Assembly: GCA_034435435.1 (NCBI GenBank)
Contig: DAOTXN010000013.1
Location: 1-59,692, forward strand
Length of the DNA stretch: 59,692 bases
DNA from: DAOTXN01 sp034435435
GTDB taxonomy: Bacteria > Chloroflexota > Anaerolineae > S140-20
Reading direction: 5' to 3'
The notes under the pieces: model-generated
Seen by the model: only the letters and a program-made list of their open reading frames with translations
What the model was told of the DNA's origin: nothing
Databases searched by the model: none
Shown here: positions 41,884 through 50,767 of the stretch, in pieces
Layout of the letters: each line of letters opens with the position of its first letter
Position numbering within the stretch: position 1 is the stretch's first letter
Translations under genes and position numbers: made by a program

Positions 41884-43134
41884 CTACGACCAAAACGGTC
41901 GGACGGCATCTTTTGCTGCGGCGGCGACAGCAGACCTACGGTAACGGTCAACGTCGCCGGTATGGACTCGGTCGGAGACCTTTGCCTGGCCAGGCCTGTT
42001 AAAACGCTCCAGCCGGAACAGCTCGATATTGTGGCGTGACTCGCCGCGCTCGGCCAGGTCGGCCATAATCTCGCCGATCACGCTGGCAAATTTGAATCCG
42101 TGCCCCGAACACGGCGACGCGAGCGCCACCTGCGGATAATCCGGGTGCAAGTCAATGATGAAATGCTTGTCAGGCGAGTTGGTAAACATACACGCCGCCA
42201 GCGTCATGGTCGGGCCGAGCGCGGCGGGAAAATAGCGCCCGGTGAACTCGCGCAACACCTGCTCGTCGTAGGGGTGCGGTTCACGGTCCACCGTCTCGGC
42301 GTCCACGTTCTCTTCCAGGTGATGGTACTTGCCGACCTTAAAGCCGGGCACCCCGTGCACGGGAAAGCCGTAATAGCGGCCCTCGTCCACCAGCAGGTTG
42401 AACACCGGGAAGCGCTCTGGCGTGAACCACTCGGGGCGTTGAGGCTGGAACCAGGCCAACACCTGGCGCTCCGGCGCGGCCAGCCCTTTCAAAACCGGCA
42501 ATAGGTGCTCACTCCACGCGCCCACGGTCAGCACCAGCCGGTCGGCCTCGTAGGTGTCGCGCTGTGTGACCACGCGCACGCCGTCGCCCAATGGGGTCCA
42601 CTCGAGCACGCGCTCGCGCCCGTGAATCTCGGCCCCCAACGCCTGCGCCGCCCGCACGTAAGAGACGATGCAACGCTCCGGCGCGAGAAAGCCGCCCTCG
42701 GGCTGAAACAGCGCCAGCGTGTCGTGGGGTAACTGGTAGCCGGGAAAACGCGCGTTCAGATCGGCTCCTGTCAGCACCTCGTGGGGCAGGTCGTGCTCGA
42801 CGCACGAACGCCACGAGCCTTTGAACACCCAACTGTCGGTCGGCCCCGCGTCTATCGAGCCGGTGACGTGCAGCAGCGGCTCGCCGGCGTGGCGCTCGAT
42901 CTCGCGCCACAGCTCGTAGGCCCGGCGCAACAGCATCACGTAGGAAGGGTGCTCGTAATAGGCCAGGCGAATGATGCGCGTGTAGCCGTGAGACGAGCCA
43001 AAGGTGTGGGGAATGTCAAAGCGCTCCAGTCCCAACACGCGCTGCCCACGGCGGGCCAGATAATAGGCCGTGGCGCTGCCCATCGCTCCCACACCGACCA
43101 CGATGGCGTTGTAACGTTTGCCATAGTCGCGCAT
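41884..43134 (-). CDS. Monomeric sarcosine oxidase / N-methyltryptophan oxidase-like FAD protein
   Basis: 416 residues, ATG 43134 with AAAGGATAG upstream. N-terminal FAD motif AIVVGVGAMGSATAYYLARR, then SSHGYTRIIRLAYYEHPSYV, the hallmark of the MSOX/SolA family. A Cys in ACMFTNSPDKHFIIDLHPDY is at the position where the flavin is covalently bound in these enzymes. Oxidises secondary N-methyl amino acids such as sarcosine, releasing formaldehyde (family knowledge). Starts five bases after the GcvT-like gene stops. Confidence 0.9.
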   Translation of the reverse strand: MRDYGKRYNAIVVGVGAMGSATAYYLARRGQRVLGLERFDIPHTFGSSHGYTRIIRLAYYEHPSYVMLLRRAYELWREIERHAGEPLLHVTGSIDAGPTDSWVFKGSWRSCVEHDLPHEVLTGADLNARFPGYQLPHDTLALFQPEGGFLAPERCIVSYVRAAQALGAEIHGRERVLEWTPLGDGVRVVTQRDTYEADRLVLTVGAWSEHLLPVLKGLAAPERQVLAWFQPQRPEWFTPERFPVFNLLVDEGRYYGFPVHGVPGFKVGKYHHLEENVDAETVDREPHPYDEQVLREFTGRYFPAALGPTMTLAACMFTNSPDKHFIIDLHPDYPQVALASPCSGHGFKFASVIGEIMADLAERGESRHNIELFRLERFNRPGQAKVSDRVHTGDVDRYRRSAVAAAAKDAVRPFWS

Positions 43135-43139
43135 CGGCG

Positions 43140-44336
43140 CTATCCTTTCGCCCGCATGCGCGCGCCCTGCGGGTCGAAAAAGGGCGTCGGCGTGACGGTG
43201 GCCGGGACCAGGCGCTCGCCGCTGCGCACCACCAGGCGGTTGCCTGGCCAGGCATGGGTCGTGCGCACGTAGGCCATGGCCAGCGTCTTGCCGACGGTGT
43301 GGCCGCGCGCGCTAATAGTCACGCGCCCGATTTCCGCGCCGGGCAATTCCGACTCTTGTGTCTCGCCCGCTGCGGCCCCGCTGAGCTTTTTTAGCTTGCG
43401 GGTCTCGACCTCACCGATGCTGAACACGGCGTCCTGGGCGTTGGCCGGCAACTCGCTTTCGAGCGTCAGACCGACCCAACGCTCACTCAGCCCGTTCTCC
43501 CGCACGCGCAGCAGCGCCTCGCGCCCGATAAAGTCGCGCTTGTCGAAGCGGATGAAACGCTCCAGCCCGGCGTGAAAGGGGGTCGCGTCCTCGTTGATGT
43601 CGGCCCCGTACAGCGGAAAGCCCTTCTCCAGGCGCAAGCTGTGCATGGCCAGCACGCCATAGGGTTTGAGGCCGAACGGTCGCCCGGCCGCCAGCAGCGT
43701 CTCCCACAGCGCCCCCACCTCTTCGGCGGGGGTGTACAATTCGTAGCCCAGCTCGCCGGTGTAGCCGGAGCGCGAGATGAGCAATTCGGTCTCGCCGATG
43801 CGAGCAGGGGTGAACCAAAAGAAGCGCAGCGCATCCAGGTCGGCCTCGCGGACCACGGTTTTGAGAAAATCTAGCGAGCGTGGCCCCTGCACCACCGGCA
43901 GGCCGATGGCGGCGGTCACGTCGCTGACGTAGGCGCTGCTGCCCACGGCATGGTCGGCGATCCAGCGGGCGGTTTTTTTGCGCGGGCCAGAGCTGGTCAC
44001 GATCATAAAGTGCTCGTCGTGAAACTTGTACACCGTCACGTCGTCTACGACGCCGCCGTTTTCGTTACACAGCGTCGAGTAGCGCACCTGACCGGGGTGC
44101 ATGTCGCGGATTTCGTTGACCAGCAACGTGTTGAGCAGGCGCTCGGCCCCCGGCCCTTTCACGTCCACCTCGCCCATAGTCGAGAGGTCCTGCATACCCA
44201 CATTCGTGCGCGTGTTGACGTGCTCTTCCACCGGCGAGGCGTAAGACAGGGGATACCAGAAATCCCCCCCGCCCTTGACCATCTGCGCGCCCATGCGCAC
44301 GTGTGTATCATAAAGCGGCGTTCTCCGTTCGGGCAT
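43140..44336 (-). CDS. GcvT-like aminomethyltransferase
   Basis: 398 residues from ATG 44336 (AGGAG six bases upstream; TTG 44342 also open). Single-domain GcvT fold: RTPLYDTHVRMGAQMVKGGG, VEEHVNTRTNVGMQDLSTMG and the folate-site block NENGGVVDDVTVY, the Asp pair of the active site. Tetrahydrofolate-dependent; in a betaine pathway it could carry one-carbon units from dimethylglycine or sarcosine. Encoded between MttB and the sarcosine oxidase-like gene with very small gaps, so one operon. Confidence 0.9.
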   Translation of the reverse strand: MPERRTPLYDTHVRMGAQMVKGGGDFWYPLSYASPVEEHVNTRTNVGMQDLSTMGEVDVKGPGAERLLNTLLVNEIRDMHPGQVRYSTLCNENGGVVDDVTVYKFHDEHFMIVTSSGPRKKTARWIADHAVGSSAYVSDVTAAIGLPVVQGPRSLDFLKTVVREADLDALRFFWFTPARIGETELLISRSGYTGELGYELYTPAEEVGALWETLLAAGRPFGLKPYGVLAMHSLRLEKGFPLYGADINEDATPFHAGLERFIRFDKRDFIGREALLRVRENGLSERWVGLTLESELPANAQDAVFSIGEVETRKLKKLSGAAAGETQESELPGAEIGRVTISARGHTVGKTLAMAYVRTTHAWPGNRLVVRSGERLVPATVTPTPFFDPQGARMRAKG

Positions 44337-44345
44337 TTCCAACTC

Positions 44346-45884
44346 CTACTTCCATTCACTGCGGGATTGGCCGGCGCGAATCTCTGCCCGGCGTCGCCCG
44401 ATAAAAGCGTTCAACTCGTCACCAATCGCTTCGTCCAGCTCGGGCGGTTCGTATTCGGCCAGCATGCGCTTCCAGACCGCGTTCGCCAGCCTGTACGAAT
44501 CTGGACTGCCCGCTTCTTCCCACTTTTCGTAATTGTCCATGCTAAAGACCGCGTGCTGGTAAAAAGCCGTCTCGTAATGGCGCATGGTGTGCTGCGTGCC
44601 CAAAAAATGTTGGCCTGGACCGGCCTCCGCGTAGGCGTCCCAGGCGAAATCCTCGTCGGACAGGCCGATGCCCTCCACAAAGCGGGCCATCATAGCGCAG
44701 ATTTCCAGGTCGAGCACGAACTTTTCGTACCCGGCGATCAACCCGCCCTCCAGCCAGCCCGCTGCGTGCAGCACAAAATTGGTCCCTGCCTGCACCGTGG
44801 GCCACATCGTCCCCGCCGATTCATAGCCCGCCTGAGCGTCGGGGATGCGCGAGGCAGTAAAATTGCCGCCGGAGCGGTAGGGCAGACCGTAGTGGCGGGC
44901 CATCTGCGCCCCGGCGTACAGAGCCAGCGTGTTTTCGGGCGTGCCAAAACAGGGCGCGCCGCTCTTCATGTCCACGTTGGCCAGGAACGAGCCGTACACG
45001 ACCGGTGCGCCGGGGTTGAGCATCTGCGCGTAGGCGATGCCGAACAGCGCCTCGGCGTTCTGCTGGGCCAGCGTGGCCGCCATACTGGCCGGCGACATTG
45101 CTCCCGCGATGATGAACGGCGTCACGATGACGGCCTGGCGGGCGCGGGCGTATACTTCTAACGCGCCCAGCATGCGGTCGTCGAAGCGCAGCGGGCTGGA
45201 GGCGTTGATCAGCGCCAGCACGCCGGGGTTTGCGCGCATGGCGGCGGCGCCAAACAGGATTTCGGCCATCGCCACCGTGTCGCGGGCGTTGTCGGCGCTG
45301 GTCACGCTGCCCATAAAGGCCTTATCGTTGAGCGTGACGTGGGCCAGCAGCATGTCCAGATGGCGCTCGGCCACCGGCGCGTCGTTCGGCTCGACCAGCG
45401 TGCCGCCGGCGTGGTGCAGATGCGGGGTCATGTAGGTCAATTTGGCGAAATTTTGGAAATCTTCCAGCGTGGCCTTGCGCCTGCCGCGGTCCAGGTCGCC
45501 CACAAAGGGCGGGCCGTACACCGGCGCAAAGATGACATTGCGCCCACCAAAGGATAGGCTGTTGGCAGGATTGCGGGCCAGTTGGACAAAAGTGGACGGG
45601 GCCTGGCGCACAAAGTGCATCAGGGTCTCCTCGTCGATTCGCACGGTGTTCTCTGTGACCTGCGCGCCGTTGGCCCGGAAGGTCTCCAGCGCGGGCGGAT
45701 AGTCCACGATGAGCACGCCGTGCTCTTTCAGCAAGCGCATCGCGGCGCGGTGAACGGTCGCGACGCCTTCTTCGGACAGCACTTCCGTCAGAGGCAGCTT
45801 GTTGACCAGGGGTTGAACGGTTTGTATGATGGCCGCAGTTTCAAGGCGCGCAACGCGCCGGCGGGAATGCCGTCTCTCTCTCAC
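44346..45884 (-). CDS. MttB-superfamily corrinoid methyltransferase (group B)
   Basis: 512 residues, GTG 45884 with TGGAGC upstream; its stop overlaps the GcvT ribosome site. Non-pyrrolysine MttB-type enzyme, the only minus-strand copy. It shares PDAQAGYES and the VLHAAGWLEGG region with the 5253 protein instead of the GC(S/T)D-K and HD-G blocks of the other four. The N-terminus has about 25 extra basic residues. Operon neighbours (CBS protein before; GcvT and sarcosine oxidase after) tie this copy to a substrate whose product is a dimethyl or monomethyl amino acid (inference). Confidence 0.88.
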   Translation of the reverse strand: MRERRHSRRRVARLETAAIIQTVQPLVNKLPLTEVLSEEGVATVHRAAMRLLKEHGVLIVDYPPALETFRANGAQVTENTVRIDEETLMHFVRQAPSTFVQLARNPANSLSFGGRNVIFAPVYGPPFVGDLDRGRRKATLEDFQNFAKLTYMTPHLHHAGGTLVEPNDAPVAERHLDMLLAHVTLNDKAFMGSVTSADNARDTVAMAEILFGAAAMRANPGVLALINASSPLRFDDRMLGALEVYARARQAVIVTPFIIAGAMSPASMAATLAQQNAEALFGIAYAQMLNPGAPVVYGSFLANVDMKSGAPCFGTPENTLALYAGAQMARHYGLPYRSGGNFTASRIPDAQAGYESAGTMWPTVQAGTNFVLHAAGWLEGGLIAGYEKFVLDLEICAMMARFVEGIGLSDEDFAWDAYAEAGPGQHFLGTQHTMRHYETAFYQHAVFSMDNYEKWEEAGSPDSYRLANAVWKRMLAEYEPPELDEAIGDELNAFIGRRRAEIRAGQSRSEWK

Positions 45885-45897
45885 TTTTACTGCTCCA

Positions 45898-46341
45898 TCA
45901 AACGATGCTGGTCTGTTCCAGCACGTGGTTCTCCAGCTCCCGAATCCACGTCTCCTGCTGCTCGATGATGGCCTTGACCAGGTCGCCGATGGAGATGATG
46001 CCGATCAATTCGTTGCCGTCAACGATAGGTAGATGCCGAATGTGCCGGGCGGTCATCAGCGCCATGCACTTTTCGATGGGCGTTTCAGGGGTGGTAAAGA
46101 TCACCGGCGCGCTCATAATCTCTTTCACCGGCGTCTCTTTGGACGCTTTGCCCTTCAAGATGACTTTGCGCGTGTAATCTCGCTCCGAAATAATGCCGAT
46201 GAGCTTTCCGGCGTACAGCACCGGCAGCGCGCCCACGCTCCTTTCGGACATCATTGTGATGGCGTCGAACACCGAGTCGTCCGGCCCGACGGACCACACG
46301 TCGCGCCCCTTGGTTTCCAAAATGTGCTTGACGAGTTTCAT
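45898..46341 (-). CDS. CBS-domain pair protein
   Basis: 147 residues, ATG 46341 after AAGGAGGTCG. Two CBS domains and little else: VWSVGPDDSVFDAITMMSER and EIMSAPVIFTTPETPIEKCM, the second with the usual ADHR-type end MTARHIRHLPIVDGNELIGI. Adenosyl-nucleotide sensor. First gene of a CBS-MttB-GcvT-oxidase operon, mirroring the CBS-ACT gene in the first cluster. Likely senses energy or methylation state (inference). Confidence 0.86.
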   Translation of the reverse strand: MKLVKHILETKGRDVWSVGPDDSVFDAITMMSERSVGALPVLYAGKLIGIISERDYTRKVILKGKASKETPVKEIMSAPVIFTTPETPIEKCMALMTARHIRHLPIVDGNELIGIISIGDLVKAIIEQQETWIRELENHVLEQTSIV

Positions 46342-46374
46342 CTTTCGACCTCCTTGACCTTGCGTGTCATTCGT

Positions 46375-46863
46375 TCATGCGTGCGTTTCGTGTTTCGCAG
46401 CCTCCAGCCACGCGCGCACGTCCGGCTCGTGCTGCTGATAATGCTCGAACGAGTTTTCAGCGATGAGCTTCCAGGGCATCCAATCCTCCGGCATATCCTG
46501 AAAGCGCGCCGGATCGCTCAAATCTTCCCCAGGCCACGCCTCCAATGCCGCCACAAGCTCGCCAAATACCTGCTCCGCCTCGACCAGCACGTCGTCCAGC
46601 GCCCGATCCTGATTGGCCTCGAAAATCGCGGCGTTGCGTTCATCGGCAGCCAAATTCCACAGCTCCGACCCCACCAGCGCCCGCGCCCGCACAACGCCGA
46701 TCATCTCACGCTCGTGCCAGGATATGTGGGCGATGACGTCCTTTACCGACCATTCGCCCGCGACGCCTGGTTGGGTCATTCTCGACCGGTCGATGCGGGC
46801 CAACAGCGCATCCCACTGAGCGCGTTCCCGGCGCAGCACCTTGAGCAACTCGCCTTTTTTCAT
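46375..46863 (-). CDS. DinB/ClbS-like four-helix protein
   Basis: 162 residues from ATG 46863 (GTG 46872 upstream also open). Four-helix bundle of the DinB/DUF1706 (ClbS/DfsB) type: EWSVKDVIAHISWHEREMIG near residue 40, and a late EHYQQHEPDVRAWL. Related proteins bind metals or small thiols or protect DNA from toxins; function here unknown. Convergent order with the SRPBCC gene above it. Confidence 0.8.
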   Translation of the reverse strand: MKKGELLKVLRRERAQWDALLARIDRSRMTQPGVAGEWSVKDVIAHISWHEREMIGVVRARALVGSELWNLAADERNAAIFEANQDRALDDVLVEAEQVFGELVAALEAWPGEDLSDPARFQDMPEDWMPWKLIAENSFEHYQQHEPDVRAWLEAAKHETHA

Positions 46864-46875
46864 GCGTATCACCCC

Positions 46876-47328
46876 TTAACCCAGGGCTTCAGCAGACCTT
46901 CGTTCAGCTTCGATCTTCAAGTATCCAAGTCCGGCGTCAATCGCTTTTTTGAGCGTCCTTTTCATTGAGCCACGAAAGAGCCGCACCATCAGCCCCTCCC
47001 AGGATTCTTCTGTTCGGACGACCGTGCTGTCGCCTGTGGCATCCAGTCGCCAGACGTGAACTGCTTTGATGCCCAACGTCTGGCCTGTCCAGGCCAAAAA
47101 GCGCGGGCGTTCAACGCCCTGAAGCGTCGAAGTAATCGTCCCCGGTCCCGATTTCCACCGGAACTGAGATCCCACGGCCAATTCACCATCCAGTGTCGCC
47201 CATTTGATGTCGGGATTCCATTCTGGCCAGCGCTCAATGGCGACCATTACGTCCCACACCAACTCGGGGGCGGCAGCGATGGTCAACTCGCCGTCTGCAA
47301 CCACCGGAGCGTTCTGGTTAATCAGCAT
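46876..47328 (-). CDS. SRPBCC (START-like) domain protein
   Basis: 150 residues from ATG 47328 (MLINQNAPVVADGELTI). Hydrophobic-pocket fold: IAAAPELVWDVMVAIERWPE then WNPDIKW is the classic SRPBCC start, and a C-terminal amphipathic helix (KKAIDAGLGYLKIEAERR) follows. Ligand unknown. The -10 box at 47335-47340 puts transcription initiation at about the ATG itself, so the message is probably leaderless. Co-directional with the DinB-like gene. Confidence 0.85.
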   Translation of the reverse strand: MLINQNAPVVADGELTIAAAPELVWDVMVAIERWPEWNPDIKWATLDGELAVGSQFRWKSGPGTITSTLQGVERPRFLAWTGQTLGIKAVHVWRLDATGDSTVVRTEESWEGLMVRLFRGSMKRTLKKAIDAGLGYLKIEAERRSAEALG

Positions 47329-47334
47329 TGGCAA

Positions 47335-47363
47335 AGTATAGTCTATTCCCGTCTATCCCGCAA
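47335..47363 (-). promoter_or_regulatory. Promoter for the SRPBCC gene, leaderless layout
   Basis: Minus strand: TTGCGG (47363-47358), 17-base spacer, TATACT (47340-47335). Seven bases downstream is ATG 47328, so the start codon falls at the predicted transcription start. Confidence 0.55.
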
Positions 47364-47399
47364 TCATAAGCGGCGCTGGGTGTTTTTTTTAGTCAACCC

Positions 47400-47428
47400 T
47401 TGTTTTTGCGCCTCCAATCAGTTACAAT
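47400..47428 (+). promoter_or_regulatory. Promoter for the activator operon, leaderless layout
   Basis: TTGTTT (47400-47405), 17-base spacer, TACAAT (47423-47428); ATG 47436 lies eight bases after the -10 box, at the predicted start point. Mirrors the divergent promoter at 47335. Confidence 0.5.
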
Positions 47429-47435
47429 GGGGACC

Positions 47436-49481
47436 ATGTCTCAACCGCACGCTTCAGATCAGTCAGCGCAGGTCATTTGGATGCCCTCCGGGCGGCGCGG
47501 GCGTGTGTCGCCCGGCGCGACTTTGCTCGACGCGGCCCGCCAGGTAGGCGTCGAGATCGAAAGCTTGTGCGGCGGGCGGCTGACCTGCGGCAAGTGCAAA
47601 GTGCGGGTCGAGAGCGGGCAGTTTGAAAAGCACGGCATCCGCTCCGCCGCCGACCACGTGACGCCCCCCAACGCCGCCGAGGCCGACTTGCTCACACACC
47701 TGCGCGCCAACGGCTACCGGCTGGCCTGCTCCACCTGTGTGCTGGGCGACGTGTTGATCAGCGTGCCCGAGGAGAGCCAGGCCCGCAAGCAAATCGTGCG
47801 CAAGGCCGCCGCCGAGCGCGTCATCCAGGTAGACCCGGCGGTGCGCCAGGTATACGTCGAGGTGCGCGAAGCCACGTTCGAAGAACAAAGCGGCGATTGG
47901 GAGCGCCTGCAAGCGGCGCTGGCCGAGCAATGGAGCCTGACCGACCTGCGCATCGACGTTTCTGCCCTGCGCGACTTGCAGACCGTGTTGCGCGCAGGGA
48001 ACTGGAGCGCCACCGTGACCCTGTGGCGCGACCGGGAAGTGTTGGACGTGCGTCCTGGCTACCAGGAAGGCGCTTACGGCCTGGCCGTGGACGTGGGCAG
48101 CACGACGGTGGCCGCTTATCTGTGCGACCTGCGCACCGGCGCGGTGCTGGCGACCGAGTCGGCCATGAACCCGCAAGTGACCTACGGTGAAGACCTGATG
48201 AGCCGTGTTTCCTACGCCAACACCCGTCCCGACGGCCTGAGCACGATGCGCCGCGCCATCGTCAACGAGCTGAACAAGCTGGCCGGGCGGGCGGCGCTGG
48301 CGGCGGGGATCAAGAGCAGCGACATTTACGAGATCGTGCTGGTGGGCAACACGGTGATGCACCACATCCTGCTGGGCATTCACCCGGTTGAATTGGGTCG
48401 CGCCCCCTTTGCCCTGGCGGTTCACGCCGCGCTAGACCTCAAAGCCCGCGATATGGGGCTGCGCCTGCACCCGGCGGCCAACGCCCACCTTTTGCCGCTG
48501 GAGGCCGGGCACGTCGGCGCGGACAACGTGGCCGTGCTGCTGGCCGAGGCCCCTCACCAGCAAGACGCCCACATGCTCATCCTTGACATCGGCACCAACG
48601 GCGAAATCTTGCTGGGCAACCGCGAGCGCATGTTCAGCGCCTCCAGCCCCACCGGACCAGCCTTTGAAGGCGCGCAGATCACCCACGGCATGCGGGCCGC
48701 GCCGGGCGCTATCGAGCGCGTGCGCATCGACCCCCAGACGTGGACGGCGCGCTTCAAGGTCATCGGGGACGAGCGTTGGTCCGACGACTGGGACGACGAC
48801 GATGGTCCGCCGCCGCCCCGCGCTGCGGGTATTTGCGGCTCCGGCATCATCGAGGCCGTGGCCGAGCTATTCCTGGCCGGGATCATCGGCCCCGACGGGC
48901 GCTTTGACCCCGGCGGGCAGCACGAGCGCATCGTGTGGGACGGTCGGGCCGGGGCCTACGTGCTGGCGACCGCCGCGCAAACCTCCACCGGCGCGCCGAT
49001 TCTCGTCACCCAGGCGGACGTGCGGGCCATCCAACTGGGCAAGGCAGCGCTGTACGCCGGGGCCAAGCTGCTCATGAACCGGGCCGGTCTGGCCAGCGTG
49101 GACAAAATCGTGCTGGCCGGGGCCTTTGGCAGCTACATCGCCCCCCAACACGCGATGGCGCTGGGCTTGATCCCCGACTGTGACCTGAAAAACGTATACG
49201 CCGTGGGCAACGCCGCTGGCGACGGGGCGCGCATTGCGCTGCTGAACCACGAGCGGCGGCTTGAGGCGCAAAAGCTGGCCCGCTGGGTGCAATACGTCGG
49301 GACGGCGGTCGAGCCGAAATTTCAAGACGAGTTCGTCGCGGCGATGCACCTGCCGCATGCCAGCGATCCGTTCCCGCATTTGGCCGGGATTCTGCCCGAC
49401 CGCCGACCGCCGACCGCCGACCGGAGCGCGCGGCGGCGGCGACGAGCCAGAGACCTTCAAGGTCTACAGGAAGCGAGATGA
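47436..49481 (+). CDS. Corrinoid activation protein: 2Fe-2S ferredoxin + ASKHA (DUF4445/RACE), long form
   Basis: 681 residues from ATG 47436; the frame extends to 47400 but the promoter overlaps that part. Cluster ligands Cys45, Cys51, Cys54 and Cys98 (SLCGGRLTCGKCKV ... RLACSTC). A linker/middle domain (about 110-205) absent from the 536-residue paralogue precedes the ASKHA loops AVDVGSTTVAAYL, LILDIGTNGEILL and LAGAFGSYIAP. The C-terminus (PDRRPPTADRSARRRRR) is low-complexity and encoded by a GCCGACC tandem repeat. Reactivates Co(II) corrinoid of the downstream protein. First gene of a six-gene operon. Confidence 0.92.
   Translation: MSQPHASDQSAQVIWMPSGRRGRVSPGATLLDAARQVGVEIESLCGGRLTCGKCKVRVESGQFEKHGIRSAADHVTPPNAAEADLLTHLRANGYRLACSTCVLGDVLISVPEESQARKQIVRKAAAERVIQVDPAVRQVYVEVREATFEEQSGDWERLQAALAEQWSLTDLRIDVSALRDLQTVLRAGNWSATVTLWRDREVLDVRPGYQEGAYGLAVDVGSTTVAAYLCDLRTGAVLATESAMNPQVTYGEDLMSRVSYANTRPDGLSTMRRAIVNELNKLAGRAALAAGIKSSDIYEIVLVGNTVMHHILLGIHPVELGRAPFALAVHAALDLKARDMGLRLHPAANAHLLPLEAGHVGADNVAVLLAEAPHQQDAHMLILDIGTNGEILLGNRERMFSASSPTGPAFEGAQITHGMRAAPGAIERVRIDPQTWTARFKVIGDERWSDDWDDDDGPPPPRAAGICGSGIIEAVAELFLAGIIGPDGRFDPGGQHERIVWDGRAGAYVLATAAQTSTGAPILVTQADVRAIQLGKAALYAGAKLLMNRAGLASVDKIVLAGAFGSYIAPQHAMALGLIPDCDLKNVYAVGNAAGDGARIALLNHERRLEAQKLARWVQYVGTAVEPKFQDEFVAAMHLPHASDPFPHLAGILPDRRPPTADRSARRRRRARDLQGLQEAR
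49397..49424 (+). repeat. GCCGACC tandem repeat inside the activator's C-terminus
   Basis: Four copies of a CCGACCG-type 7-base unit (CCCGACCGCCGACCGCCGAC onward). It encodes the Pro/Arg/Asp tail of the activator and is not found in its paralogue. Confidence 0.6.
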
Positions 49482-50059
49482 GCAGACGCGATGTGCTTTT
49501 GAAAGCCCTGGCCTCGGCGCCGCCAGACGTGCGCCGGATGACGCAGGGCGTTGATCCGGACGACGCCCGCCGACGACCCGCGCTCGAGCACTGGTCGTTG
49601 GCCGACGTTGTAAGCCATCTGGTGGACATTGAGAAACGCTATCGCGCCCAGATGCAGCGCGTGGTCGCGGAGGCGCATCCGGTGTGGCGCTATCTGCACC
49701 CCGCCGAGGCGACCCACGATCTGCAAACGCCATTGGACGCTCTGACCGAGCAGTTTCAGGTCGCCCGCGCCGAGACGCTGGCCTTTCTGGAGGGCCTGCC
49801 GGCGGGTATCTGGCAGCGCAAGGTCCAACACGAGACGGTCGGCGAAATCAGCGTGCGCTTTCTGGTGCAGCGCTGGGTCGAGCACGACACGGCGCACTTG
49901 AGCCAGTTGGCGAGTGTGCGCCATTGGCTGCGCACCGGCATTCTATCGAATCTCCATGCCGCGCCGACCGGTTACGAGACGAGTCCAATCTTGAACGACG
50001 AGGTAAAAAATGAGCAACCACGAACACGAAGAAATCCAAGAGCACGAAGAAGAGATTGA
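49478..50059 (+). CDS. DinB-family protein within the corrinoid operon
   Basis: 193 residues, ATG 49478 in a 4-base overlap with the activator stop. DinB four-helix bundle: HWSLADVVSHLVDIEKRYRA (first metal His), then a second-half block FLVQRWVEHDTAHLSQLAS with two further His, the pattern of a three-His metal site. The last 17 codons overlap the corrinoid gene in another frame. DinB proteins include thiol- or metal-dependent transferases. Tight placement between activator and methyl carrier suggests a part in the same pathway (inference). Confidence 0.8.
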   Translation: MSRRDVLLKALASAPPDVRRMTQGVDPDDARRRPALEHWSLADVVSHLVDIEKRYRAQMQRVVAEAHPVWRYLHPAEATHDLQTPLDALTEQFQVARAETLAFLEGLPAGIWQRKVQHETVGEISVRFLVQRWVEHDTAHLSQLASVRHWLRTGILSNLHAAPTGYETSPILNDEVKNEQPRTRRNPRARRRD

Positions 50060-50726
50060 CATTACGGCGCTGCCCACCGCCGAACTGTTGGATCTGATGG
50101 GCGAAGACCTCTACGATGGCCTGGCCGACGAGGTGGTTCAGGAGGTACGCGAGGCGCTGGGGCGGGGTATGACTCCCTACGACGTGCTGACGCAAGGCCT
50201 GGTGGCTGGAATGGACATCGTCGGCGCGGACTTTCGGGATGGTATCTTGTTTGTGCCCGAAGTGCTGATGGCCGCCAAAGCGATGAAGGCCGGGATGGCC
50301 GTGCTGCGCCCGCTACTGGCCGAGACCGGCGCGCCCAAAGTCGGCACGGTGGTCATCGGCACGGTCAAAGGCGACATCCACGACATTGGAAAAAACCTGG
50401 TGGCGATGATGTTAGAGGGCGGCGGTTTCGAAGTCATCAATTTGGGCATCAACACCTCGGCCGATAGTTTTCTGGCCGCCATCAAGGAACATCAGCCCGA
50501 AATCCTGGGTATGAGCGCGCTGCTCACGACCACCATGCCCTACATGGGCGTGGTCATCCAGGCGTTGGAAGAAGCCGGTATCCGCGACGATCTGATCGTG
50601 CTGGTGGGCGGCGCGCCATTGAACGAGGCCTTTGCACGAGAGATCGGCGCCGACGCCTACTGCCGCGACGCGGCGGTGGCGGTAGAGACGGCCAAGCGGC
50701 TGGTGGCGGAAAAACGTAGAACGTGA
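50010..50726 (+). CDS. Methylamine-type corrinoid protein, third copy
   Basis: 238 residues, ATG 50010 with GAGGTAAAAA directly upstream, inside the DinB gene's end. N-terminal acidic extension (HEHEEIQEHEEE), then helical cap and B12 domain with DIHDIG (His124), MSALLTTTM and GGAPLNEAF. It differs from the two copies of the first cluster at many positions, including I in place of L before HDIG. Its final codons (KRRT) run into an ACGTGAAACG repeat. Genetically linked to MeTr, so it is the likeliest partner for methyl transfer to tetrahydrofolate. Confidence 0.93.
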   Translation: MSNHEHEEIQEHEEEIDITALPTAELLDLMGEDLYDGLADEVVQEVREALGRGMTPYDVLTQGLVAGMDIVGADFRDGILFVPEVLMAAKAMKAGMAVLRPLLAETGAPKVGTVVIGTVKGDIHDIGKNLVAMMLEGGGFEVINLGINTSADSFLAAIKEHQPEILGMSALLTTTMPYMGVVIQALEEAGIRDDLIVLVGGAPLNEAFAREIGADAYCRDAAVAVETAKRLVAEKRRT

Positions 50727-50740
50727 AACGTGAAACGTGA
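50713..50740 (+). repeat. ACGTGAAACGTGAAACGTGA repeat overlapping a gene end
   Basis: Three AACGTGA units. The stop codon of the corrinoid gene (50724-50726) is within the repeat. Same unit as 14701 and 28328. Confidence 0.65.
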
Positions 50741-50767
50741 TTTGTCTTTCGTCAACAGGAGGAGACA

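Noticed and set aside
47329..47435. Cobalamin riboswitch upstream of the corrinoid operon
   Set aside because: The gap is 107 bases, filled by two promoters, and lacks a B12-box-like sequence.
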